This document shows positions 17,017 to 25,469 of a DNA stretch of 64,000 bases, piece after piece. The stretch comes from Vibrio sp. 10N (GTDB lineage Bacteria; Pseudomonadota; Gammaproteobacteria; Enterobacterales; Vibrionaceae): contig NZ_BTPM01000002.1 of assembly GCF_036245475.1 (NCBI RefSeq), forward strand, positions 1,116,001 through 1,180,000. The letters run 5' to 3'. A program made the position numbers and the translations under genes. Under the pieces are notes generated by a model. It was not told the origin of the DNA and did no database searches. It saw only the letters and a list, made by a program, of their open reading frames with translations. Numbering within the stretch: the stretch's first letter is position 1; the number at the start of each line of letters is the position of its first letter.

Positions 17017-17727
17017 TTACTGTCTTTCGAGTTGAGCAATAGACTCAATACTGATGGCATCATGACGCCAATATTCGATGTCACAGTCAATCAACTCACC
17101 ATGCTGGTTATAGTTGATGCGTTCCACCATCATCGCTGGTGTACCTGAGGTAGCCCTTAGCGCTTGTGCAACTTCACCAAGTAGTGACGTGGTTGTCACT
17201 CGATACTTTACCTTGGCATAAACCACGCCATACTTTTCACGGTAAATGTCCGTCAGTGATGCGCCCGCCACATCGAGGTCGAGAAGATCCGGGAACTTCT
17301 CTGTTCTGATGAAGTTCGTGACATAAACGACCGGACGCTCTTCAAGATAGCGTACCCTATCAACTCGATAGATATCCGAGAAAGGTGGCAGTTCAAGAAG
17401 CTGTGCCGCTCGCTTCGTCGTCAGGATACCTTTTGCAGACAGTAACTCCGTGCGCGGCTGCCTATTTTGAGCGATCGCCATATTGGTAAAGTTGAGCGTT
17501 TGCGTAGGATCATAGCGCAGTGGTTCTGGTGAGATAAACCAGCCACGGCGATCCTCTCGATAAATGCGCCCTTCTGCTTCTAACAGTGACAAGGCTTCGC
17601 GCAAAGTTACACGTGTGGTGTCAAATGACTCAGCCAGTTTGCGCTCTGCGGGTAGCTTTTGTCTCGGAGCTAGCATTCCCGACTCGATTTGCTCAACGAT
17701 GGCATCTTTTATTTTTACGTATTGCAC
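17017..17727 (-). CDS. phnR: GntR/HutC-family regulator of phosphonate utilisation
   Basis: 236 residues. The N-terminal GntR winged helix is clear (AIVEQIESGMLAPRQKLPAE, then RKLAESFDTTRVTLREAL), followed by a UbiC-type UTRA effector domain (IYRVDRVRYLEERPVVYV ... DIEYWR). This matches PhnR, the regulator found with AEP transport and degradation genes. It lies 50 bases after the permease gene on the same strand and is probably the last gene of the phnT-phnU-phnR unit, giving feedback on that operon. Three palindromes with TGGT-N4-CCA upstream of phnS, phnT and phnW fit its operator type. Effector probably AEP or a pathway intermediate. Confidence 0.92.
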   Translation of the reverse strand: MQYVKIKDAIVEQIESGMLAPRQKLPAERKLAESFDTTRVTLREALSLLEAEGRIYREDRRGWFISPEPLRYDPTQTLNFTNMAIAQNRQPRTELLSAKGILTTKRAAQLLELPPFSDIYRVDRVRYLEERPVVYVTNFIRTEKFPDLLDLDVAGASLTDIYREKYGVVYAKVKYRVTTTSLLGEVAQALRATSGTPAMMVERINYNQHGELIDCDIEYWRHDAISIESIAQLERQ

Positions 17728-17776
17728 TTGGCATCCTTACATCAATCGTCATTAGTTACGATTCTTCATTTCAATT

Positions 17777-19516
17777 TTAGCGCTTACGCCAAGCTTGAGT
17801 CTTTGCTTCAAACAACGTGCCGACAAGCATGTGCAGCAATTTTGCGATAGCCGCAGAGAGCATGATCATCACAGCCATCGCCGCAGCACTGCCCGTTTGG
17901 CCAGCGTCATCCATGTTCAGCACCGCGACTGACGCCGGAATAGTATTGGTTGAATACAAGAATACTACCGCAGAGGTCGTTGTTAAAGCGTTGATAAATA
18001 GATATATGGCAATGTCGAGTACCGCCGGTAGACAGCACGGCAAGGACACTTTAAAAAATAGCTTATACTGCGGCAACTTGACTGATGCAGCGGTCGCCTC
18101 AATTTCAGAAGGCAGTTGCTTCAGTGCCGTTAGCGCAGTCATGTGGCCGACGGTGTAATAATGCACCACGGTATTGATCACCAAAAACGCCATCGTTCCG
18201 TACAGCACGCCAAGTGGATTATTGGCATCATTGAAATAGAAGATATACCCCAAACCCAGTACCAATCCAGGTACCGCCATAGGGATCACGCTCATCATCT
18301 GCATCGCTTGACGGATCGGGGCAAACGCACGCCCTTTTTCAATGCAGTATGCCCCAACAAAAATCACTACCGAGCCGATAATCGCCGTCCAGGTCGCTAA
18401 CTTTAATGAGTTGAAATAGGGACTCCAACCATAGGTACTCATCTCTGCAAAGTTATAGTTGTTCAGCGTTAACGCCTTGTTCCAAGGCCAGAAAGTGACT
18501 AACGAGCCATACACCGCCATCCCCAATACCGCGAGCACGGCCAGTGAGACCAGCGAGCAATACACAAAACACAGAGAATCACGGAGCTTATTTGGTTCAG
18601 GCTGATAAGGTACTGAGCGAGTATCGAGCATGCTTTTCTGCTTTCTCTGAACCCAGCGATCCACTGCAAACGCCAGCACCGCTGGCAACAGCAGCAAAAT
18701 ACTGGTCACTGCGCCCATCGAAAAGTTTTGCTGACCGACAACCTGTTTGAAAATGTCCGTCGCCAATACACTGTAACTTCCGCCAATAACTTTCGGCACA
18801 CCAAAATCACACACCACTAGGGTAAAGACGACGATTAGGGTACTGATGACGCCATATTTCGCCGCTGGCAAGGTCACCATAAAAAAGGTCTTTAAAGGCG
18901 AAGTTTTAAGAGCACGTGCCGCTTCATACAAACGCGCGTCCGAGGTACGCAGTGATGTGGTTAAGATCATCAACGCATGAGGAAATGTCCAGAAGATCAA
19001 ACCAAGAGAAATGCCAATCAAACCGTAAACTGAATGACCTTGTAGTAGCTCTTTCGCTATGCCCTGATTACCAAACAAAAAGATCAAGCTGATTGCGGGT
19101 AATAACGATGGAGCCAGAATAGGCGCTGTGCCCATCAAATGGAATACACCTTTGAATGGCATACAAGAGCGTGTCAAAGCAAACGCGTAACCAAAGGCTA
19201 ATACACCTACGGAGACTGTAACGATTAGCCCCAGCGTCATTGTATTGGTTAAGGAAAACCACAAACTGTCGGTAGCAAAATAATTAGCAAAATTCGCCAG
19301 GCCGACAAACTCTCCATCACTGTTTTGGACACTCTTTTTCATCATCGCCCAAAGAGGCATCAAAATAAACAGTGCCATAGCAACGAACAAAACTGTCAGC
19401 AGTCCGAAGAGCACCATATTATCCCGACTCAACTTGGCACTAACATGTTGTGCCGAGAATGTGGCGACGCGTTGTTTCATAGATTCACCCGCATTGATTG
19501 TTGAAGTTATCTGCAT
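17777..19516 (-). CDS. phnU: 2-aminoethylphosphonate ABC transporter permease (double-domain)
   Basis: 579 residues, a fused permease with two binding-protein-dependent transport domains of about six helices each. The EAA loops are seen as LYEAARALKTSPLKTFFMVTL in the first half (EAA---G-like) and IEATAASVKLPQYKLFFKVSL in the second. It is the putative AEP-type double permease that works with the PhnS-like binding protein and PhnT ATPase encoded upstream. GAGGT precedes ATG 19516; another ATG at 19480 is possible. Starts ten bases after the phnT stop, so it is co-transcribed with it. Confidence 0.9.
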   Translation of the reverse strand: MQITSTINAGESMKQRVATFSAQHVSAKLSRDNMVLFGLLTVLFVAMALFILMPLWAMMKKSVQNSDGEFVGLANFANYFATDSLWFSLTNTMTLGLIVTVSVGVLAFGYAFALTRSCMPFKGVFHLMGTAPILAPSLLPAISLIFLFGNQGIAKELLQGHSVYGLIGISLGLIFWTFPHALMILTTSLRTSDARLYEAARALKTSPLKTFFMVTLPAAKYGVISTLIVVFTLVVCDFGVPKVIGGSYSVLATDIFKQVVGQQNFSMGAVTSILLLLPAVLAFAVDRWVQRKQKSMLDTRSVPYQPEPNKLRDSLCFVYCSLVSLAVLAVLGMAVYGSLVTFWPWNKALTLNNYNFAEMSTYGWSPYFNSLKLATWTAIIGSVVIFVGAYCIEKGRAFAPIRQAMQMMSVIPMAVPGLVLGLGYIFYFNDANNPLGVLYGTMAFLVINTVVHYYTVGHMTALTALKQLPSEIEATAASVKLPQYKLFFKVSLPCCLPAVLDIAIYLFINALTTTSAVVFLYSTNTIPASVAVLNMDDAGQTGSAAAMAVMIMLSAAIAKLLHMLVGTLFEAKTQAWRKR

Positions 19517-19525
19517 GGCTGACCT

Positions 19526-20635
19526 CTACGCTGCTGCGTCCAACGAAGGCTTACCGCTGCGATAGCCCAGTAAGCCATCAGCTGCAAATTCAATATAACG
19601 AATGTCGTTACGACGCAGATCGAGTTCGTTAACGCGCTTAATCGGTACATCAATGTATATCGGTGCAGACGTAGCCGCATGTTGCATCTGAACTTCCACA
19701 CGATAAAACGCACCTTGAAACTCTTTTGCCAACACTTTAACTGGAATCGCATTCGACGCTCTATCAACAAACCGCAGTCCTTCTGGTCGCACCGCTAAGT
19801 CGAAAATATCCCCTTGTTTGAGCGTCATATTCTCCAAAGCTGGTAATGGCAGCATGCTCTCGGCGATACGTAGACTGGTCGTCGATGCTACCGACGATTC
19901 GATAAAGTTCATGCTACCGACGAAATCCGCCACAAAACGGGTTGCTGGCTTTTCATAGACCTCTTGCGGTGTGCCTACTTGCTCAATGACGCCATGGTTC
20001 ATCACCACGATGCGATCAGCCATCGACAGCGCTTCTTCTTGATCGTGAGTCACCATAATGGTGGTAATACCGAGCTTGCGCTGCATCTGTCAAATCTCTT
20101 CACGAAGGTGAGTTCGCACCTTAGCGTCCAGCGCAGATAAAGGTTCATCGAGTAAAAGCAGGCCCGGTGACAACGCCAAGGCACGTGCTAAGGCTACACG
20201 TTGTTGTTGGCCACCTGATAGTTGGTTTGGGTACTTGTTACCAGACGTTGGCAGCCCAATCATCTCTAACCAATGGTCGACTTTTTCCAGCGCTTCCTTA
20301 TTCGACATTCCCTGATTTTTTAGCCCAACGGCGATGTTTTCCTGCACCGTCAGATTAGGGAAAAGTGCATAGGACTGAAACACAATGCCAAAGTCGCGCT
20401 TTTCTGGTGGTAGAAACGTCGTCTCTTGGTTGTCCTGATAGATTTGACCCGAAGTTGGCAGATCCAACCCGGCAATGGCTCGCAACAAGGTAGTTTTTCC
20501 GCAGCCCGACGGACCAAGAAAGCAGACAAACTCGCCTTTGTTGATTGCCAGTGAAATTTGCTTCAATGCCGTGAACTGACCGAACTGTTTCACCACATTT
20601 TTGATATTTAGATAAGGGTTGGATACTGTCATCAT
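19526..20635 (-). pseudogene. phnT: AEP ABC transporter ATPase, interrupted by an in-frame TGA
   Basis: The gene would encode 369 residues, but codon 182 (20092-20090) is TGA. The frame is unchanged on both sides: LREEI, stop, QMQRKLGITTIMVTHDQ. The expected residue is Arg, so one C-to-T change (CGA to TGA) explains it. The first part has Walker A GPSGCGKTT, the Q-loop VFQSYALFPN, the signature LSGGQQQRVALARA and Walker B LLLLDEPLSALD. The second part has the H-loop VTHDQEEA and the regulatory TOBE-like domain. Neither half alone is a complete ATPase. Start at ATG 20635 with GGAGAGG upstream. It could also be a sequencing error; read-through is possible since UGA-C is a leaky context. Confidence 0.9.
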
Positions 20636-20646
20636 CGCCTCTCCAA

Positions 20647-20658
20647 TGGTATATACCA
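20647..20658. promoter_or_regulatory. PhnR-type operator candidate before phnT
   Basis: TGGTATATACCA is a perfect 12-base palindrome 11 bases upstream of the phnT start. The same pattern recurs before phnS and phnW. It resembles the TGGT-N4-ACCA sites known for the GntR/HutC regulator PhnF. Confidence 0.65.
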
Positions 20659-20760
20659 AATTTAAATCTGGTTTATTTCATCAGCATGACAGTTTTGTAT
20701 CAGGTAGATTGCAATGGCTATTTTTGCCGCTCGAACGCGCTTACCCTGAGTCCAAACAAC

Positions 20761-20788
20761 AAAAGGGCGATCGTAGGATCGCCCTTTT
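20761..20788 (-). terminator. Terminator or attenuator between phnS and phnT
   Basis: AAAAGGGCGATC and GATCGCCCTTTT form a 12-bp stem with loop GTAG (T-rich on the minus side). It lies 26 bases beyond the phnS stop, so phnS message may be more abundant than the downstream transporter genes. Confidence 0.85.
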
Positions 20789-20813
20789 AGCTCAAGTTAT
20801 TGTGCCGATACGA

Positions 20814-21821
20814 TTAAGATTTCGGCTCAGATTTTGAATCGAACTTCTGAGACCATGTTTTCAGAACAGCTGCCCGATCTGCCCCCATTTTTGCAAAGTC
20901 CATCTCAGCCATTGCACCTTGAACTTCTGGGTAATTGTTCACGTTCCCAGTCACCGCTTTGTGCGCCACCACTGGATAGGATTCGACATACAGCTCGTTT
21001 GCTGCTTTCGAAACAGACCAATCCACCACTCGCTTAGCCGCTTCAGATTCTTTTACCAAACCGACGGCTTCTGATTCCCAGCCAATCCCTTTTGGTGTGA
21101 TCACTGCGAGAGGCGCGCCCTGGTTAATCAGCTTAGCGCCGCGAACTGCCATAGAAATACCGATAGCAACTTCACCCATTCCCGCTTGAACACACGGCTT
21201 AGAACCGGAGTGCGTGTAATGAGCAATGTTTTTATCAAGCTTTTTCATGTAGTTCCAAGCTTGGTCTTCACCCATATTCTGCAACCAAGCCGAAACTTGC
21301 ATATAACCGGTACCTGAAGACGCCGGGGTTGGCATGGCAATATGGCCTTGATAAACCGGCTTAGTCAGATCTTCCCATGACTGAGGTTTTGGTAAGTTTA
21401 GCTGTTTAGCCACAGCTTCATTGAAGCAGATAGCATTAAAGAAAGCGTCATTACCAAACCAAGCTTGGTTGGACTGAGGATCGTTGAGATTCACCTTTAA
21501 ATCATCAAGCCCTTTTGGTGTGTATGGTTTTAGAACACCCTCTTCTTTAAGTAGTGCCATAGATGAACCAGCCAAACCCCACACAACCTCTGCATGCGAG
21601 TTGTTTTTTTCCGCCAGCAGTTTCGCCGTCATGATACCCGTCGAATCACGAACCCATTTGATTTTCACATCCGGATTCTCTTTCTCAAATGCATTCTTAT
21701 ATTTAGCAAGAATGTCCGTTTCGAAAGCGGTATACACAGTGACTTCTGTTGCTGCTAGTGCGTTAGTGGCTAATAGAGAAACCAGTGTAGCCAGTGTTCC
21801 CTTCATCAAACGGTTTTTCAT
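20814..21821 (-). CDS. phnS: AEP ABC transporter periplasmic substrate-binding protein
   Basis: About 335 residues with a Sec signal peptide (MKNRLMKGTLATLVSLLATNALA, cut after ALA). The mature part is a type 2 periplasmic binding fold (EVTVYTAFETDILAKYKNAF ... YQGHIAMPTPASSGTGYM). It is the likely 2-aminoethylphosphonate receptor of this locus, given phnTU, phnR and phnWX around it. Start set at ATG 21821: GGAGACGAAG just upstream is the ribosome site, and the longer frame from 21833 would place that site inside the gene. First gene of the minus-strand unit, separated from phnT by a hairpin. Confidence 0.9.
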   Translation of the reverse strand: MKNRLMKGTLATLVSLLATNALAATEVTVYTAFETDILAKYKNAFEKENPDVKIKWVRDSTGIMTAKLLAEKNNSHAEVVWGLAGSSMALLKEEGVLKPYTPKGLDDLKVNLNDPQSNQAWFGNDAFFNAICFNEAVAKQLNLPKPQSWEDLTKPVYQGHIAMPTPASSGTGYMQVSAWLQNMGEDQAWNYMKKLDKNIAHYTHSGSKPCVQAGMGEVAIGISMAVRGAKLINQGAPLAVITPKGIGWESEAVGLVKESEAAKRVVDWSVSKAANELYVESYPVVAHKAVTGNVNNYPEVQGAMAEMDFAKMGADRAAVLKTWSQKFDSKSEPKS

Positions 21822-21840
21822 CTTCGTCTCCATTTAGATT

Positions 21841-21852
21841 TGGTCTGTACCA
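21841..21852. promoter_or_regulatory. PhnR-type operator candidate before phnS
   Basis: TGGTCTGTACCA, a near-palindrome with the TGGT-N4-CCA frame, lies 19 bases upstream of the phnS start. Same pattern as the sites before phnT and phnW. Confidence 0.55.
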
Positions 21853-22037
21853 GTTGATGTCATTCACCTTAATTTTGTTTTATGACGATTAAATGAACAA
21901 AAAGTGGCAGTTTTACGAAAAAGAGTTCGCTTTGACGCTCGGTTATAGCGCCTTTGTTGGTCTATGAAACTTTTATGAAAGTTGGTTTTGGCGCTTTACG
22001 GCGTGCATTTTCGATTGCTAGAGTAATTACAACTTAT

Positions 22038-22049
22038 TGGTATAGTCCA
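22038..22049. promoter_or_regulatory. PhnR-type operator candidate before phnW
   Basis: TGGTATAGTCCA (in TTGGTATAGTCCAA) ends 14 bases before the phnW ATG. Its TGGTAT half is identical to the perfect site before phnT. Confidence 0.55.
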
Positions 22050-22063
22050 AAACGAGAAACGAG

Positions 22064-23167
22064 ATGAAAAACGAATACTTGCTATTAACTCCGGGCCCGC
22101 TATCGACGTCTGAATCCGTGCGCGAAGCGATGTTAAAAGACTGGTGTACATGGGATGACGATTACAACAAAGACATTGTTGAAGTCATTCGAGCTAAGCT
22201 CACTCAACTCGCCACAAAACAAACAGGCTACACCAGTGTCCTAATGCAAGGCAGTGGTACTGCGTCTGTCGAAGCTACGATTGGCAGCGCAATCTCACAG
22301 CAAGGCAAACTACTGGTCATAGACAATGGTGCGTATGGTGCACGAATCGCGCAAATTGCCGACTATCTAAACATCGACACTCAAATTGTCGCACCGGGCG
22401 AAGTCAGCCAACCGAACCTTGATGAGGTTACCCGCCTCTTAGAACAAGACAGTGCCATCACTCACGTTGCCATTGTTCACTGCGAAACTACAACTGGCAT
22501 GCTTAACCCAATCGAAGCCGTGGTCAAACTAGCAAAGCAATATGACAAAACCGTGATCTTAGATGCGATGTCGAGTTTTGGTGGTATCCCAATGGATATT
22601 GGTGAGCTTGGCATCGACTTTATGATCAGCTCTGCCAACAAGTGTATTCAAGGGGTCCCAGGGTTTGGCTTTGTTGTCGCGAAACAGTCTGAGCTAGAGA
22701 AATGCAAGGGCCAAGCACGCTCGTTAAGCCTTGATCTCTATGACCAATGGCACTGCATGGAAGTCAATCATGGTAAGTGGCGCTTCACCTCACCGACCCA
22801 CACCGTGCGCGCTTTTTATCAGGCGCTTACTGAATTGGAGCAAGAAGGCGGCATTGAAGCGCGATTCCAACGCTATCAGACTAACCAGAAAACTCTGGTT
22901 ACCGGTATGCGTTCATTGGGTTTCCGTACCCTACTTAATGATGAGCTTCATTCACCGATCATTACGTCGTTCTACTCACCTGAGCACAGTGACTATCAGT
23001 TCAAAGCTTATTACGAACGTTTGAAAGAGCAAGGCTTTGTTATCTATCCTGGAAAAGTCTCTAATGCAGACTGCTTCCGTATCGGCAATATTGGCGATGT
23101 GCACCCATCAGACATCGAACGCTTAATTGGTGCGGTGAAAAACGCGATGTACTGGGAGCTAACATAA
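22064..23167 (+). CDS. phnW: 2-aminoethylphosphonate-pyruvate transaminase
   Basis: 367 residues, a class V PLP aminotransferase. Diagnostic features are LLLTPGPLSTSESVREAML and DWCTWDDDYN at the start, GSGTASVEA (PLP phosphate contact), the Asp in ILDAMSSFGGIP and Schiff-base Lys193 in SSANKCIQGVPGFGFV. It moves the amino group of AEP to pyruvate, giving phosphonoacetaldehyde and alanine. First gene of phnW-pbfA-phnX; its TAA overlaps the pbfA ATG by one base, so the two are translationally coupled. Divergent from phnS. Confidence 0.96.
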   Translation: MKNEYLLLTPGPLSTSESVREAMLKDWCTWDDDYNKDIVEVIRAKLTQLATKQTGYTSVLMQGSGTASVEATIGSAISQQGKLLVIDNGAYGARIAQIADYLNIDTQIVAPGEVSQPNLDEVTRLLEQDSAITHVAIVHCETTTGMLNPIEAVVKLAKQYDKTVILDAMSSFGGIPMDIGELGIDFMISSANKCIQGVPGFGFVVAKQSELEKCKGQARSLSLDLYDQWHCMEVNHGKWRFTSPTHTVRAFYQALTELEQEGGIEARFQRYQTNQKTLVTGMRSLGFRTLLNDELHSPIITSFYSPEHSDYQFKAYYERLKEQGFVIYPGKVSNADCFRIGNIGDVHPSDIERLIGAVKNAMYWELT

Positions 23168-24534
23168 TGGCAGATCAGGCAACCCACCTGCGCAGCGAAG
23201 GGGATGTCAACAACACCCCCGCTCGCCAAGAGTGGAACCAGCAGATCCAAGATGAGCGTACGCAAGCGCTACTCAAACGCGATGCCGATGTATTCTTGCA
23301 TCAGTCCATGTCGACACCGTGTTTAGATTCGTTAGAAGCCGCTGAAGGGATCTACATCCAAGATACTCGCGGCAAGCGCTATATGGATTTTCACGGCAAT
23401 AACGTTCACCAACTTGGTTATGCCCATCCACATGTCATCAAACGTGTGACGGAGCAAATGCACTCCCTGCCCTTCTCGCCGCGCCGCTTTACTAACGAAA
23501 CGGCGGTTAAGTGCGCTGAAAAACTCGCCGATATCTGCGGCGGAGAGCTTAACCGTGTGTTATTCGCACCGGGCGGGACTTCAGTGGTAGGAATGGCGCT
23601 CAAACTGGCTCGTTATATCACTGGCAACTACAAAGTCGTGTCACTGTGGGACTCATTTCACGGCGCGTCACTTGATGCGATTTCTGTCGGTGGGGAAGCC
23701 TGTTTCCGTGAAGGCATGGGGCCACTCATGGCTGGCGTTGAACGTATCCCACCAGCAGTGTCTTATCGCGGCGCCTTCCCTTCACAAGACGGGAGCGATG
23801 TTCACTACGCTGACTATCTAGAATACGTGATTGAAAAAGAAGGCGGCATTGGCGCGTTTATCGCAGAAGGCGTTCGTAACACCGATGTGCAAGTACCAAG
23901 CAAAGCGTACTGGAAACGCATTCGAGAGATTTGCGACAAACACAATGTGTTACTGATTATTGACGATATTCCCAATGGTATGGGTCGCAGCGGCGAATGG
24001 TTTACCTACCAAGCGTTCGACATTGAACCAGATATTCTTTGTATCGGTAAAGGCTTGGGTGGCGGTTTAGTCCCAATAGCTGCAATGGTAACCAAAGATA
24101 AATACAACACAGCTGCTGAAATCTCTCTAGGCCACTACACGCATGAGAAAAGCGCCCTTGGCTGCGCAGCAGCGCTTGCCACCATGGAAGCGATTGAGCA
24201 AGAGCAGCTGCTAGAGAAAACGCGTGCTGACAGCGAATTTGTTCGTGCTCGTCTCATGCAAATGAAAGCGCAATACCCAGTCATCGGCGATGTACGCGGT
24301 ATCGGCTTGTTGTGGGGTGTGGAACTGGTAACAAACCACATCACCAAAGAGCGAGCCTATGACGAGGCCGAACAGGTCCTCTACCAGTGCTTAAATCAAG
24401 GTTTGAGCTTTAAAGTGTCGCAAGGCAACGTCATTCAGCTCAGCCCTCCTTTGATCATTACGCGTGACGAGTTAACTCAAGCGCTCGACATTTTTGAGCA
24501 GGCCATTGCTCACGTTTCAAACTCAAGAAATTAA
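23167..24534 (+). CDS. pbfA: (R)-1-hydroxy-2-aminoethylphosphonate ammonia-lyase
   Basis: 455 residues, a class III aminotransferase-fold PLP protein with Lys295 in CIGKGLGGGLVP and the PLP-binding Asp in LLIIDDIPNGMGRSG. Its place between phnW and phnX, and features such as FHGNNVHQLGYAHP and LPFSPRRFTNE, fit PbfA. PbfA was shown in Vibrio to eliminate ammonia from (R)-1-hydroxy-AEP, giving phosphonoacetaldehyde. It therefore lets the cell use a hydroxylated phosphonate through the same PhnX step. Many databases label it only 'aspartate aminotransferase family'. The PbfA call rests on context and overall pattern. Confidence 0.88.
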   Translation: MADQATHLRSEGDVNNTPARQEWNQQIQDERTQALLKRDADVFLHQSMSTPCLDSLEAAEGIYIQDTRGKRYMDFHGNNVHQLGYAHPHVIKRVTEQMHSLPFSPRRFTNETAVKCAEKLADICGGELNRVLFAPGGTSVVGMALKLARYITGNYKVVSLWDSFHGASLDAISVGGEACFREGMGPLMAGVERIPPAVSYRGAFPSQDGSDVHYADYLEYVIEKEGGIGAFIAEGVRNTDVQVPSKAYWKRIREICDKHNVLLIIDDIPNGMGRSGEWFTYQAFDIEPDILCIGKGLGGGLVPIAAMVTKDKYNTAAEISLGHYTHEKSALGCAAALATMEAIEQEQLLEKTRADSEFVRARLMQMKAQYPVIGDVRGIGLLWGVELVTNHITKERAYDEAEQVLYQCLNQGLSFKVSQGNVIQLSPPLIITRDELTQALDIFEQAIAHVSNSRN

Positions 24535-24552
24535 CCTCTAAGGAATGACATT

Positions 24553-25371
24553 ATGTCTCACACATCACCTCTTCAAGCCGTCATTTTTGACTGGGCTGGC
24601 ACCATTGTTGACTTTGGTTCGTTCGCCCCAACCAGCATTTTTGTCGAAGCGTTTAAACAAGGCTTTGACTTCGAGATTTCTCTAGATGAAGCCCGCGAGC
24701 CAATGGGTATTGGTAAATGGGATCACATCAAAGCCGTAGGTCAAATTCCAGCAGTCAAAGCTCGCTGGACCGCTCAGTTTGGTCAAGAAATGCAAGACAG
24801 TGATGTTGACGCGATTTACGCCGCATTCATGCCTTTGCAAAAAGCCAAAGTCGCCGATCACGCAGCGCCAATCCTTAACGCGGTTGAAGTGGTGAACGAT
24901 CTTAAACAAAAAGGCATTAAGATCGGCTCTTGCTCTGGCTACCCACGTCAAGTAATGGATGTACTGATTCCAGTGGCTGCAGATTACGGCTACAAACCAG
25001 ATTATGTCGTCGCTACTGATGATCTACCACAAGGCGGTCGTCCAGCACCGTTCATGGCACTGAAAAATGCCATTGAGCTTGGCGCAAACAGCGTTGGTGC
25101 CTGTGTAAAAGTCGATGATGCGGCACCCGGTATCGAAGAGGGCCACAATGCTGGGATGTGGACGGTAGGTCTACTGCTATCTGGCAACGAAGCCGGTCTG
25201 ACATTTGAGCAATACCTAGCCGCTGATGAAGCGACTCTTGACGCTGCTCGCGAACGTGCTCGAGTCAAGCTTGGCAAAGCTTCACCTCACTATTTAGTAG
25301 ATACGATTGCCGATCTTCCTGGTGTGATTGCCGATATTGAAAAACGTATTTTGGCGGGTGAACGCCCGTAG
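24553..25371 (+). CDS. phnX: Phosphonoacetaldehyde hydrolase
   Basis: 272 residues of the HAD superfamily. The nucleophile is Asp13 in AVIFDWAGTIVDFG, and the Schiff-base lysine is Lys55 in EPMGIGKWDHIKAV, the residue that sets PhnX apart from other HAD proteins. Later motifs are GSCSGYPRQVMD (motif 2 Ser/Thr region) and VKVDDAAPGIEEG (acidic motif). It splits phosphonoacetaldehyde into acetaldehyde and phosphate. Last gene of the phnW-pbfA-phnX operon, 18 bases after pbfA, followed by a strong terminator. Confidence 0.96.
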   Translation: MSHTSPLQAVIFDWAGTIVDFGSFAPTSIFVEAFKQGFDFEISLDEAREPMGIGKWDHIKAVGQIPAVKARWTAQFGQEMQDSDVDAIYAAFMPLQKAKVADHAAPILNAVEVVNDLKQKGIKIGSCSGYPRQVMDVLIPVAADYGYKPDYVVATDDLPQGGRPAPFMALKNAIELGANSVGACVKVDDAAPGIEEGHNAGMWTVGLLLSGNEAGLTFEQYLAADEATLDAARERARVKLGKASPHYLVDTIADLPGVIADIEKRILAGERP

Positions 25372-25389
25372 GGCTTCCTTAACTATATA

Positions 25390-25418
25390 AAAAGCTCACG
25401 GTCATGCCGTGAGCTTTT
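25390..25418. terminator. Terminator after phnX
   Basis: AAAAGCTCACGG and CCGTGAGCTTTT form a 12-bp stem with loop TCATG. It can act in both directions and also serves the convergent methyltransferase gene. Confidence 0.9.
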
Positions 25419-25469
25419 AACATTTAAACCGTGAGTAGAAATTGGCAATGCTCGCGATTTCAAAAACAA

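Noticed and set aside
20086..20095. TGA in phnT as a selenocysteine codon
   Set aside because: The position is an Arg in this family, ABC ATPases are not selenoproteins, and no SECIS-like stem follows.
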